Of a stretch of DNA of 12,621 nt, positions 1-6,359 are shown one piece after another. Position 1 is the first letter of the stretch, and each line of letters begins with the position of its first letter. The stretch comes from JAVVPL01 sp036655775 (GTDB lineage Bacteria; Bacteroidota; Bacteroidia; Bacteroidales; P3). Made by a program: the position numbers and the translations under genes. The stretch spans positions 1 through 12,621 of the forward strand of contig JAVVPL010000059.1 in NCBI GenBank assembly GCA_036655775.1, written 5' to 3'. The notes under the pieces were generated by a model that searched no databases, was not told the origin of the DNA, and saw only the letters and a list, made by a program, of their open reading frames with translations.

Positions 1-1
1 G

Positions 2-43
2 CAAACGTTAGATACTGTATATCGAAAACAGATTGAAGGATAA
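2..43 (+). CDS. 3' end of an unidentified gene cut by the window edge
   Basis: One forward frame reads 13 codons (ending V-Y-R-K-Q-I-E-G) and stops at TAA 41-43; the other two forward frames stop at once or a little earlier. A hairpin terminator follows 30 bases later. This fits the C-terminus of a plus-strand gene that begins outside the window. Thirteen codons are too few to name a family, and chance is a real alternative. Confidence 0.3.
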   Translation, partial: QTLDTVYRKQIEG

Positions 44-73
44 AAAGTAAAGTTGAGTGCAGTTAAAAACAAA

Positions 74-111
74 ACACCCGACTTTACCTTTTAGGGTGTA
101 AAATCGGGTGT
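74..111 (-). terminator. Hairpin terminator, probably bidirectional
   Basis: Arms 74-87 and 98-111 pair at 13 of 14 positions; the outer eight bases, ACACCCGA with TCGGGTGT, are perfect and GC-rich. On the minus strand the hairpin is followed by TTTTGTTTTT, so it best terminates the tRNA-Ser transcript coming from the right. On the plus strand the downstream sequence is less T-rich, but it may also end the gene stopping at 43. Confidence 0.75.
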
Positions 112-146
112 AATTCGTGTAATTTATTGATTTTCAACATTACTCG

Positions 147-231
147 CGGAGAGTGAGGGATTCGAACCCCCGGACCTGTTACAGTCAATAGTTTTCAAGA
201 CTACCGCAATCGACCACTCTGCCAACTCTCC
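147..231 (-). tRNA. tRNA-Ser (anticodon UGA)
   Basis: Read on the minus strand, acceptor arms GGAGAGU and ACUCUCC (plus-strand 225-231 and 148-154) pair perfectly and leave G as discriminator at 147. The anticodon loop is CUUGAAA, giving anticodon UGA for UCN serine codons. A long variable arm (GACUGUAACAGGUC region) and the T-loop GGUUCGAAUCC are both visible; the long variable arm is typical of class II tRNAs such as serine. The bases after the discriminator are CGA, so the CCA tail is not encoded and must be added after transcription. Confidence 0.96.
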
Positions 232-235
232 GCCG

Positions 236-266
236 CAAAAGTACTACAAATTTCTCTAATTGCAAA
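236..266 (-). promoter_or_regulatory. Bacteroidota-type promoter of tRNA-Ser
   Basis: On the minus strand there is TTTG (263-266), a 19-base spacer, then TACTTTTG (236-243). This matches the Bacteroidota sigma-ABfr consensus TTTG-N19-21-TAnnTTTG exactly. The -7 box ends five bases before the mature tRNA 5' end, so the 5' leader would be very short. Confidence 0.75.
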
Positions 267-328
267 AAAAATAATTTATTTTACTCATTTTTTTGCAAAA
301 AGACAGCTAGGATATGCTAAAAATGATG

Positions 329-336
329 TATCTTTG
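329..336 (+). promoter_or_regulatory. Possible -7 box for the glycosyltransferase
   Basis: TATCTTTG matches TAnnTTTG and lies about 60 bases before the glycosyltransferase start. No TTTG or TTG is found at the usual 19-21-base distance upstream, so the -33 element is missing or weak. It is the best promoter candidate in the gap between the divergent tRNA and glycosyltransferase. Confidence 0.4.
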
Positions 337-396
337 TAACTTATGTACTTTAGTAATACTAAAAATGCTAATTATTTCTAAAAATTGAATGAAGAT

Positions 397-1419
397 ATGT
401 CCCAACTTAAGACAGCCGTAGTTATTCTCAATTGGAATGGTCGTAAATTTCTCGAACAATTTCTACCCAATCTCATGGCATGTACAGGGGAGGCCGCTAC
501 ACTTATTGTAGCGGACAATCATTCTTCGGATGATTCGGTGAGTTTTATGCAAAAGCAGTATCCCCAAATACAACTGATACAAAATAACGAAAATGGAGGC
601 TTTGCCAAAGGGTATAATGACGCGCTTGCACAGCTTGATGCCCAATACTATGTTCTACTCAATTCGGATATAGAAGTGACGCCCCATTGGATAGAACCCA
701 TTATAGAAATGATGGATAAAGATCCCCAGATTGCCTGTTGTCAACCCAAATTACGTTCGTACCATAAACGTAATTTTTTTGAATATGCAGGCGCTGCGGG
801 TGGATTTATCGATTATTTAGGATATCCCTTTTGTCGAGGTCGTATTTTTGAATCCATAGAAGAAGATCTAGGGCAATATGATGAAGTTTGTGAAGTTTTT
901 TGGGCTACGGGAGCCGCCTTGTTTGTACGAGCCGATTTATATCAACAATATGGAGGACTCGATGCCGATTTTTTTGCTCATCAAGAAGAAATTGATTTTT
1001 GTTGGCGAATGAAAAACTTGGGTTATAAAAATATGTATTGTCCCCAATCGGTAGTTTATCATATAGGAGGGGGTACCTTACCCAAAAGTTCAGCGCATAA
1101 AACCTATTTAAATTTCAGAAATAATTTAAGTCTTTTATACAAAAATCTTCCTCAAAAAGAACTTAAAAAAGTTTTTCTATATCGTTTTATTTTAGATCTG
1201 ATTGCGACCCTTCGTTTTTTATGTAAAGGCAGTTTTGCAGAAGTGAAAGCCGTATTTAGAGCCTATATCGATTTTTACAAGATAAAAGAGCACAATAAAG
1301 CTAAGAGAGCACAGTTCGTCCAAAAAGATGACCTTAGCTGTATGTGGCAACGAAGTTTAGTTTGGAATTATTATATACGTAAAATACGTACATTTAAACA
1401 AATCCATTTCCCTTTTTAA
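397..1419 (+). CDS. Family 2 (GT-A fold) glycosyltransferase
   Basis: The 340-residue product is a probable glycosyltransferase that moves a nucleotide-activated sugar to a glycan or lipid acceptor at the cytoplasmic side of the membrane. The N-terminus T-A-V-V-I-L-N-W-N-G opens the nucleotide-binding fold. V-A-D-N-H-S-S-D-D (about 38-46) and the metal-binding N-S-D (89-91) are the usual GT2 signatures. The later W-A-T-G-A-A-L and Q-E-E-I-D-F-C-W-R segments resemble rhamnosyltransferase-like GT2 enzymes of cell-surface polysaccharide pathways. ATG 397 is preferred over the in-frame TTG at 385, which would add four residues. The gene stands alone between a divergent tRNA and a convergent operon, with no polysaccharide cluster around it, so donor and acceptor cannot be told. 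No strong transmembrane helix is seen. Confidence 0.9.
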   Translation: MSQLKTAVVILNWNGRKFLEQFLPNLMACTGEAATLIVADNHSSDDSVSFMQKQYPQIQLIQNNENGGFAKGYNDALAQLDAQYYVLLNSDIEVTPHWIEPIIEMMDKDPQIACCQPKLRSYHKRNFFEYAGAAGGFIDYLGYPFCRGRIFESIEEDLGQYDEVCEVFWATGAALFVRADLYQQYGGLDADFFAHQEEIDFCWRMKNLGYKNMYCPQSVVYHIGGGTLPKSSAHKTYLNFRNNLSLLYKNLPQKELKKVFLYRFILDLIATLRFLCKGSFAEVKAVFRAYIDFYKIKEHNKAKRAQFVQKDDLSCMWQRSLVWNYYIRKIRTFKQIHFPF

Positions 1420-1428
1420 AAAATAGGC

Positions 1429-1592
1429 TTAGCAAGAACTCTCTATGGCTTAGCAAGAACTCTCTATCTCTTAGCAAGAACTCTCTATCTCTTAGCAAGA
1501 ACTCTCTATGGCTTAGCAAAAACTCTCTATGGCTTAGCAAGAACTCTCTATCTCTTAGCAAAAACTCTCTATAGCTAAACGATAACTCTCCA
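1429..1592. repeat. 21-bp tandem array overlapping the aroQ stop codon
   Basis: Seven units begin at 1429, 1450, 1471, 1492, 1513, 1534 and 1555, each exactly 21 bases apart. Each has the core TTAGCAARAACTCTCTAT plus a three-base variable part, GGC or CTC. An eighth, diverged unit (to about 1592) lies inside aroQ. On the minus strand in aroQ's frame every unit reads I-E-S-(F or S)-C-stop-(E or A), so the unit equals seven codons and carries the natural stop. The array fills nearly all the space between the convergent glycosyltransferase (stop 1419) and aroQ. It has no spacers and no internal dyad, so it is neither a CRISPR nor a hairpin terminator. Inferred origin: slippage or unequal recombination starting at the aroQ 3' end. 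Confidence 0.95.
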
Positions 1593-1977
1593 AGCCAAAT
1601 CCCATAATACATCCCTTACAAGCACTAGCTATCAACGAATGATGTCTAAAATCCTCCCGAGCGGCCGTATTGGAGATATGTATTTCCACCACGGGACTTG
1701 TAATGGCTTTGATCGCATCTAAAATAGCTACAGACGTATGCGTATAGCCTCCCGCATTGAGTAAAATGCCATCCATACTAAATCCGATCTCTTGTAATTT
1801 TCCAATAAGTTCCCCTTCAATATTGGATTGGAAATAGCCAATATCCATAGTTGGATACAACTTTTTCAATTCACATAAATAGGATTCAAATCCCTGTCCT
1901 CCATAGATAGCAGGCTCACGTACACCCAATAGATTTAAATTAGGACCATTGATAATGAATAATTTTTTTTTAGACAT
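1555..1977 (-). CDS. aroQ: 3-dehydroquinate dehydratase, type II
   Basis: This cytoplasmic shikimate-pathway enzyme converts 3-dehydroquinate to 3-dehydroshikimate. The 140-residue length is normal for type II. Conserved features are N-G-P-N-L-N-L-L-G (10-18), the active-site lid R-E-P-x-I-Y-G with R20 and Y25, L-N-A-G-G-Y-T-H-T-S-V-A (73-84) with substrate-binding N74 and H80, E-I-H-I-S-N with catalytic H100, and R-x-D-F-R-H-H-S (107-114). The gene starts two bases after the ung stop, so the two genes are almost certainly cotranscribed. Its last codons, I-E-S-F-C-stop, are the first full unit of the 21-bp array. The catalytic core lies well upstream, so the array should not affect activity. 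Confidence 0.97.
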   Translation of the reverse strand: MSKKKLFIINGPNLNLLGVREPAIYGGQGFESYLCELKKLYPTMDIGYFQSNIEGELIGKLQEIGFSMDGILLNAGGYTHTSVAILDAIKAITSPVVEIHISNTAAREDFRHHSLIASACKGCIMGFGLESYRLAIESFC

Positions 1978-1979
1978 AA

Positions 1980-2669
1980 CTATATCGTATTAGGAAGTTG
2001 CCAATGGATGGGTGTCATCCCTTGTTTTATTAATATTTCATTGGTTTTAGAAAAATGCCCACATCCTATAAATCCTCGATAAGCCGAGAGTGGCGAAGGA
2101 TGTACACTTTTCAATATATGATGTTTACTTAGATCAATTAAAGTTTCTTTTTTTTGCGCATACGCTCCCCACAATAAAAAAACCAAGCCGCTTTTTTCTT
2201 GCGATAGTTTTTTGATAACCGCATCTGTAAAGCATTCCCATCCTTTATTTTGGTGAGATCCTGCTTGATTGGCTCTTACCGTTAAAGTGGCATTTAATAA
2301 AAACACCCCTTGTTCGGCCCAACTCCCCAAATGTCCGTGCGTAGGAATAGGGTATCCAAAATCACGTGCCAATTCTTTAAATATATTGAGTAGAGAAGGA
2401 GGAGGAGCCATACCCACGGGTACCGAAAAGCATAATCCTTCAGCTTGTCCAGGTCCATGATAGGGGTCTTGTCCTATCAATACCACCTTTACTTTTTCAA
2501 AAGGCGTGCGTGAAAAAGCTTCAAATATCTTTCCTCCAGGAGGATATATCGTATAGGTCGATTTTTCATTCACTAAAAAATGTTTAAGAGCACTAAAATA
2601 AGCGGCGTCAAATTCCGAACGCAATACTTTTTTCCAACTTTCCTCTATTTGTGGGTCTATGGTAGGCAT
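1980..2669 (-). CDS. ung: Uracil-DNA glycosylase, family 1
   Basis: The protein removes uracil from DNA and starts base-excision repair. At 229 residues it is full length. The water-activating loop G-Q-D-P-Y-H-G (66-72) contains catalytic D68, followed by the uracil-pocket segment Q-A-E-G-L-C-F-S-V-P. L-L-N-A-T-L-T-V (124-131) holds the uracil-reading N126, and the minor-groove loop H-P-S-P-L-S starts at catalytic H190. The start at 2669 leaves a short leader of under 30 bases after the promoter's -7 box. It is the first gene of a two-gene unit with aroQ; I see no functional reason for the pairing. Confidence 0.97.
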   Translation of the reverse strand: MPTIDPQIEESWKKVLRSEFDAAYFSALKHFLVNEKSTYTIYPPGGKIFEAFSRTPFEKVKVVLIGQDPYHGPGQAEGLCFSVPVGMAPPPSLLNIFKELARDFGYPIPTHGHLGSWAEQGVFLLNATLTVRANQAGSHQNKGWECFTDAVIKKLSQEKSGLVFLLWGAYAQKKETLIDLSKHHILKSVHPSPLSAYRGFIGCGHFSKTNEILIKQGMTPIHWQLPNTI

Positions 2670-2696
2670 AAAATAATGTATAGATAATATTGATTA

Positions 2697-2728
2697 CAAA
2701 TATACTACCTCTATCTTAAAAAAACAAA
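2697..2728 (-). promoter_or_regulatory. Bacteroidota-type promoter of ung-aroQ
   Basis: On the minus strand TTTG (2725-2728), a 20-base spacer and TATATTTG (2697-2704) match the Bacteroidota consensus. The -7 box lies 27 bases upstream of the ung start codon. No second promoter is seen between ung and aroQ, so this should drive both genes. Confidence 0.75.
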
Positions 2729-3002
2729 TAGATTCAAAAACACTATTTTTTACAATCGTATCAAAATAGCGTGTAAATTCCTTTAAAGTTTTGATCTGTA
2801 AAGAGATTATAAAAATCCTTTCAACAAGTTCTTAAAATTATCTATTTAGTATAACAGTACAAAACCCTATAAACTAAAAAAGTTTTCATAGATGTATTCC
2901 TAACTTAAAAAACCCTAGGGACAAAAAAAGTTTTTTAAGTATTGGTATTTGCTGTTACTTAGGCAAATAGCAATTTCCCTCAAAAAAAGTCAGTAATTTC
3001 CT
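2729..3002. other. AT-rich intergenic region with inverted and direct repeats
   Basis: No coding frame of note is present on either strand. The region separates the divergent ung and tetR transcription units. A perfect 11-bp inverted repeat, ACTTAAAAAAC (2903-2913) and GTTTTTTAAGT (2930-2940), encloses a 16-base loop with CCTAGG. A short dyad AAACT-N5-AGTTT sits at 2871-2885 and recurs in the tetR promoter spacer. These could be regulator sites or a weak AT-rich terminator; the sequence alone does not decide. Confidence 0.6.
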
Positions 3003-3031
3003 AAAAAAAAAGCAAAAAAAAAGCAAAAAAA
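3003..3031 (+). promoter_or_regulatory. Phased A-tracts upstream of the tetR promoter
   Basis: Three runs of adenines (3003-3011, 3014-3022, 3025-3031) are separated by GC and start exactly 11 bases apart, close to the DNA helical repeat. They end directly against the -33 box. Such phasing is known to bend DNA and can act as an UP-like element. That it raises promoter strength here is inference. Confidence 0.5.
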
Positions 3032-3032
3032 C

Positions 3033-3063
3033 TTTGTAAACTAAAAAAGTTTCTATACTTTTG
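3033..3063 (+). promoter_or_regulatory. Bacteroidota-type promoter of the tetR-efflux operon
   Basis: TTTG (3033-3036), a 19-base spacer and TACTTTTG (3056-3063) match the Bacteroidota consensus. The spacer contains the dyad AAACT-N5-AGTTT (3038-3052), an ideal place for a repressor site. Transcription would start near 3070, giving a leader of roughly 70-90 bases that includes the 26-bp inverted repeat downstream. Confidence 0.75.
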
Positions 3064-3073
3064 CATCCGTTTT

Positions 3074-3099
3074 AAAACTTTAAAAACATTTAAAGTTTT
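3074..3099. promoter_or_regulatory. Perfect inverted repeat, candidate TetR operator
   Basis: AAAACTTTAAA (3074-3084) and TTTAAAGTTTT (3089-3099) are exact reverse complements separated by four bases, a 26-bp dyad. It begins 10 bases after the -7 box, near the expected transcription start, and 38 bases before the first possible tetR start. TetR-family regulators commonly bind such dyads in their own promoters. The outer half-site AAACT...AGTTT is shared with the dyad in the promoter spacer. A hairpin in the mRNA leader is the alternative. Confidence 0.6.
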
Positions 3100-3136
3100 T
3101 TATGTATTGTAAATTAAGTCTCTTTAGAGACACAAT

Positions 3137-3790
3137 ATGGAGAAAGGTAGTAAAAATATGGACATTTCAAGCAGAATTATACAAATTGCGAACGAGCTTT
3201 TTTTTAAGTGGGGCATAAAAAGTGTATCCATGGATCAAATTGCGAGTGATTTAGGAATTTCAAAACGTACGTTATACGAAAACTTTAAAGATAAAGATAG
3301 TTTAGTATTAGGGGTTTTGGAAAAAATACAACTCGATCATACGGGGCATTTAAAAGCCATTACTGCTCAAGATGTACCCGATGTTCATAAATTATTGATG
3401 ATGTTTATCGAAGGACAAACTATGAAAAATAAAATCAATCCTTCATTTTTTAAAGATTTGAGAAAATTTTACTACCCTTTATATAAAGATGTATTTACTA
3501 AAGAAAAAGCAGCTTCAGATAGTTTAATAATGCAATTATATACAACGGCTCAGCAAAATGGCTATTTTTTAGCAGATTTGGATATGCGTTTGGTATATAC
3601 TTTTATTGGAGATATAATGGAAGATAAATTGGGGTATATGTCGGATGGTTTGATGTCGATGCAAGAAGTTCAACAAAATGTATTACGACCTTTTATGATG
3701 GGTATTTCCACTCCTAGAGGGGCCGAAGCATTTAAACAATGTGCAATGAATATGAATAGAATCAAAGAAACAATTCCCAATAAAGAATAA
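3137..3790 (+). CDS. TetR/AcrR-family transcriptional regulator
   Basis: The 217-residue protein has a TetR-type N-terminal DNA-binding domain: helix 1 around I14-F23, then the helix-turn-helix S-V-S-M-D-Q-I-A-S-D-L-G-I-S-K-R-T-L-Y (29-47) followed by E-N-F-K-D-K. The C-terminal two thirds are helical and variable, as expected for a ligand-binding and dimer domain. It precedes the tolC-like gene by 105 bases on the same strand and is likely a local repressor of the operon and of itself. The second ATG at 3158 is a good alternative start: it gives the typical short N-terminus before helix 1 and has G-G-A-G-A-A-A-G-G bases upstream, unusual in this window. The inducer cannot be read from sequence. 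Confidence 0.92.
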   Translation: MEKGSKNMDISSRIIQIANELFFKWGIKSVSMDQIASDLGISKRTLYENFKDKDSLVLGVLEKIQLDHTGHLKAITAQDVPDVHKLLMMFIEGQTMKNKINPSFFKDLRKFYYPLYKDVFTKEKAASDSLIMQLYTTAQQNGYFLADLDMRLVYTFIGDIMEDKLGYMSDGLMSMQEVQQNVLRPFMMGISTPRGAEAFKQCAMNMNRIKETIPNKE

Positions 3791-3803
3791 CAAAATAACA
3801 AAT

Positions 3804-3846
3804 AGGAGTTAGCGGTATCGAAACAGTAGAAAAACGAAGAACTCCT
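3804..3846 (+). repeat. Short inverted repeat between tetR and tolC-like gene
   Basis: AGGAGTT (3804-3810) and AACTCCT (3840-3846) can form a seven-base stem around a 29-base loop. There is no T-run after it, so it is a poor terminator. It may be an mRNA processing or attenuation site, or chance. No consensus promoter is seen in the tetR-tolC gap, which supports cotranscription. Confidence 0.3.
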
Positions 3847-3895
3847 TAGAATCCAAGATAGTAAAATTTATATATATAAGAAATTTGATAAAAAT

Positions 3896-5239
3896 ATGCT
3901 AAAAAAAATCATTTTATTGAGTGCGTTTGCAGTGAGTTGTATGGGACTGTATGCGCAAGATGCTTCCCAAATAGTGCAAAGGCACTCACAGGAAGATACA
4001 ACAACCATAGAAAATTTAAAATTGAGTTTGAAAGAAGCCAAGGAGTATGCTTCGGAGCATAATGTCAATTTTAAGAAAACACAAAATGCGGTAAAAGATG
4101 CCTTATATACCAAACGGGAGGCAATTGCAAGCTATATTCCTCAAATTGATGCAAATCTCAACTATAATAACTATTTGGGAGCCTCTATGAGTATGAGTTT
4201 AGCTCCAGGCGCTACTACATCAATAAAATTCAATCCTACAAGTACCTTTACTTTGCAAGCTAGTCAATTACTGTTTAATGGAAATGCGATGGTGGGGATC
4301 ATGTTGGGAAAAATAGCTCAAGAAATGGCCGAAATATCGCAAGAAAATGCGGCTTTGACCTTGAAAGATCAAGTAAGTAGATCATATTACACCATATTAT
4401 TGAGTGAAACCACCAAAAAAATCTTGATTCAAAACTTATCCGACATCAAAGATATTGCAGCTAAAACACAAGCAATGGCAGATGCAGGGGCATTGGAACA
4501 AACGGATGCAGATCAATTGTTGGTGCAAGTCAATTTGCTTGAAAATATGATTCAAAACAGCGATAGAAATACTGAATTGGGTTATAATTTACTCAAATTG
4601 CAATTAGGTACCAATATTAAAAGCACCGTCACTTTAACGGAAAGTATAGAAAATTTGCTCAACAATACCAATGATGCCGAAATTTTGATCAAACCCTATT
4701 TAGTAGAAGAAGATCCTATGTATCGGATGGCCGAAGGCGCACAGAGAATTTCAGAAAAACAACATTTAATGTCGGTGATGAATGCTTTGCCTACGGTATC
4801 TGCCTTTTACAATTTCAATGGTAAAATTTTAAAACCTGCTTTTGATATGTCGCCCAAAAATGTGGTGGGTCTTCAAGCGAGTGTACCTATATTTAAAGGT
4901 TTGAAAAATACGAATACATTTAGAAAAACTAAATTGGCTAAAGAAAATGCAGCGATGGATCTTACTTTTGCCAACGATCAATTGCTTACATCCGAAAAAC
5001 AATATCGTTATAATCTAAAAACGGCCTTAGAGCAATATGCTACACAGAAAATGAATGTGGATGTGGCTTTACGTGTATTCAAAAGTATTGAATTAAAATA
5101 TGATCAAGGCGTTAAATCGAGTTTGGATTTAACCACAGCAAACTCTAATTATTTACAAGCCCAAACCGACTACTTAGGTGCGGTGATGCAAGTATTAGAG
5201 GCTAGAACCGCTTTAGAAAAATTATTAGGTATTCTATAA
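3896..5239 (+). CDS. TolC-like outer-membrane efflux channel (OEP family)
   Basis: The product would form the trimeric outer-membrane exit duct of a tripartite pump. A signal peptide M-L-K-K-I-I-L-L-S-A-F... ends near L-Y-A|Q (20/21). The mature protein shows two related halves of long amphipathic helices interrupted by beta segments. L-S-L-K-E-A-K-E-Y-A (about 43-52) is the usual OEP opening. Y-I-P-Q-I-D-A-N-L-N-Y and F-T-L-Q-A-S-Q-L-L-F-N-G in the first half are mirrored by A-L-P-T-V-S-A-F-Y-N-F and V-G-L-Q-A-S-V-P-I-F-K-G in the second. The 447-residue length is typical. It is followed 45 bases later by the fusion-protein gene. Confidence 0.95.
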   Translation: MLKKIILLSAFAVSCMGLYAQDASQIVQRHSQEDTTTIENLKLSLKEAKEYASEHNVNFKKTQNAVKDALYTKREAIASYIPQIDANLNYNNYLGASMSMSLAPGATTSIKFNPTSTFTLQASQLLFNGNAMVGIMLGKIAQEMAEISQENAALTLKDQVSRSYYTILLSETTKKILIQNLSDIKDIAAKTQAMADAGALEQTDADQLLVQVNLLENMIQNSDRNTELGYNLLKLQLGTNIKSTVTLTESIENLLNNTNDAEILIKPYLVEEDPMYRMAEGAQRISEKQHLMSVMNALPTVSAFYNFNGKILKPAFDMSPKNVVGLQASVPIFKGLKNTNTFRKTKLAKENAAMDLTFANDQLLTSEKQYRYNLKTALEQYATQKMNVDVALRVFKSIELKYDQGVKSSLDLTTANSNYLQAQTDYLGAVMQVLEARTALEKLLGIL

Positions 5240-5284
5240 GAATATAAAAAATCACAAAGTATAAAAAGTTTAAAATTAAAATAT

Positions 5285-6343
5285 ATGAATCTCACACGAA
5301 AATTTGGAACCTTAAGTCTCGCTTTTTTAGTTGTAATGTCTACGCTTACAACCGCTTGTTCTAAGTCTAAAAAAACAGATAAAACTACGGTAGCAACCGA
5401 AGAAATGGTTGAAGTATTGATTTTGAAAAAAGAAATGATAGACAAGGTAATGGAATATACCGCAACCTTAAAACCTTGGGAGGAAGTGCATTTGGCTCCT
5501 GCTTCTCCAGCACGTATCGAAAGAATATTAGTAGATGTAAGCGATGTGGTTCATCAAGGACAATCTTTGGTCGAAATGGATAAAACCCAATTATTACAAA
5601 CCGAATTGCAACTCAAAAACTTGGAAAGCGAATTTAGACGTGCTGAAATTTTATTTAAAGCAGGTAGTTATTCAGCACAAGCTTATGATCAATTGAAAAC
5701 ACAATATGAAGTAGCGCAAGAAAATGCCAAATTTTTGAAACGCAATGTGGTATTAAAAGCTCCTTTCCCAGGTGTAATTTCTGGTAAATATTTTGAAAAT
5801 GGTGAAATGTATTCAGGGAGTCCTGTGCAAAGTATTGGTAAAGCAGCTATTTTATCATTGGTTCAAATCAATGTTTTAAAAGCCGTAATCGCAGTTCCTG
5901 AGTCGTATTTCCCCATACTAAAAAAAGGGATGAAAGCAGAAGTACTTAGTGATACCTATTCCGACAAAACTTTTGTAGGAACCATTGATATCATTTATCC
6001 TACCATTGATGCAGCCACACGTAGTTTTGAAGTAGAATTTAAAGTTCAAAATCCAAATAATATTTTGCGTCCAGGGATGTTTGTTCGATTGAGTTTGAAT
6101 ATGGGTAGAGCCGAAGCCATGGTAGTGCCCGATTATACAGTATTAAAAATGCAAGGAACCAACGAACGCTATGTATTTATTGATGATAATGGCACCGCAA
6201 AACGGGTAGTAGTAACCTTAGGCGCTCGTTTCAATGATAAAGTAGAAATCCTTTCTGATGAGTTAAAAATGGGAGATCGAGTAGTTACCGAAGGTCAAGG
6301 CCGTTTGGTAGATGGTGTAAAAATAAAGATTGCCAATAATTAA
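5285..6343 (+). CDS. RND efflux membrane fusion (periplasmic adaptor) lipoprotein, HlyD/AcrA type
   Basis: This 352-residue protein would link the RND pump to the outer-membrane channel. The N-terminus has a signal segment ending in L-T-T-A-C with the likely lipidated C25. No acidic surface-export signal follows the cysteine, consistent with periplasmic anchoring. The lipoyl/barrel-sandwich halves are visible around H-L-A-P-A-S-P-A-R-I (about 70) with V-V-H-Q-G-Q-S-L-V-E-M-D, and V-L-K-A-P-F-P-G-V-I-S-G-K-Y (about 157-170). Between them lies a short helical hairpin with L-F-K-A-G-S-Y-S-A-Q-A-Y-D-Q. The beta-barrel segment ends with L-R-P-G-M-F-V-R-L. Only 16 bases separate it from the pump gene. 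Confidence 0.95.
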   Translation: MNLTRKFGTLSLAFLVVMSTLTTACSKSKKTDKTTVATEEMVEVLILKKEMIDKVMEYTATLKPWEEVHLAPASPARIERILVDVSDVVHQGQSLVEMDKTQLLQTELQLKNLESEFRRAEILFKAGSYSAQAYDQLKTQYEVAQENAKFLKRNVVLKAPFPGVISGKYFENGEMYSGSPVQSIGKAAILSLVQINVLKAVIAVPESYFPILKKGMKAEVLSDTYSDKTFVGTIDIIYPTIDAATRSFEVEFKVQNPNNILRPGMFVRLSLNMGRAEAMVVPDYTVLKMQGTNERYVFIDDNGTAKRVVVTLGARFNDKVEILSDELKMGDRVVTEGQGRLVDGVKIKIANN

Positions 6344-6359
6344 TATAGAATAAAAAACA

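Noticed and set aside
1394..1612. A 72-residue minus-strand frame with seven-residue repeats (R-E-F-L-L-S-H / R-E-F-L-L-R-D) through the 21-bp array.
   Set aside because: It overlaps aroQ and the glycosyltransferase end in other frames and is open only because the 21-bp unit lacks a stop in this frame. There is no promoter or start signal of its own.
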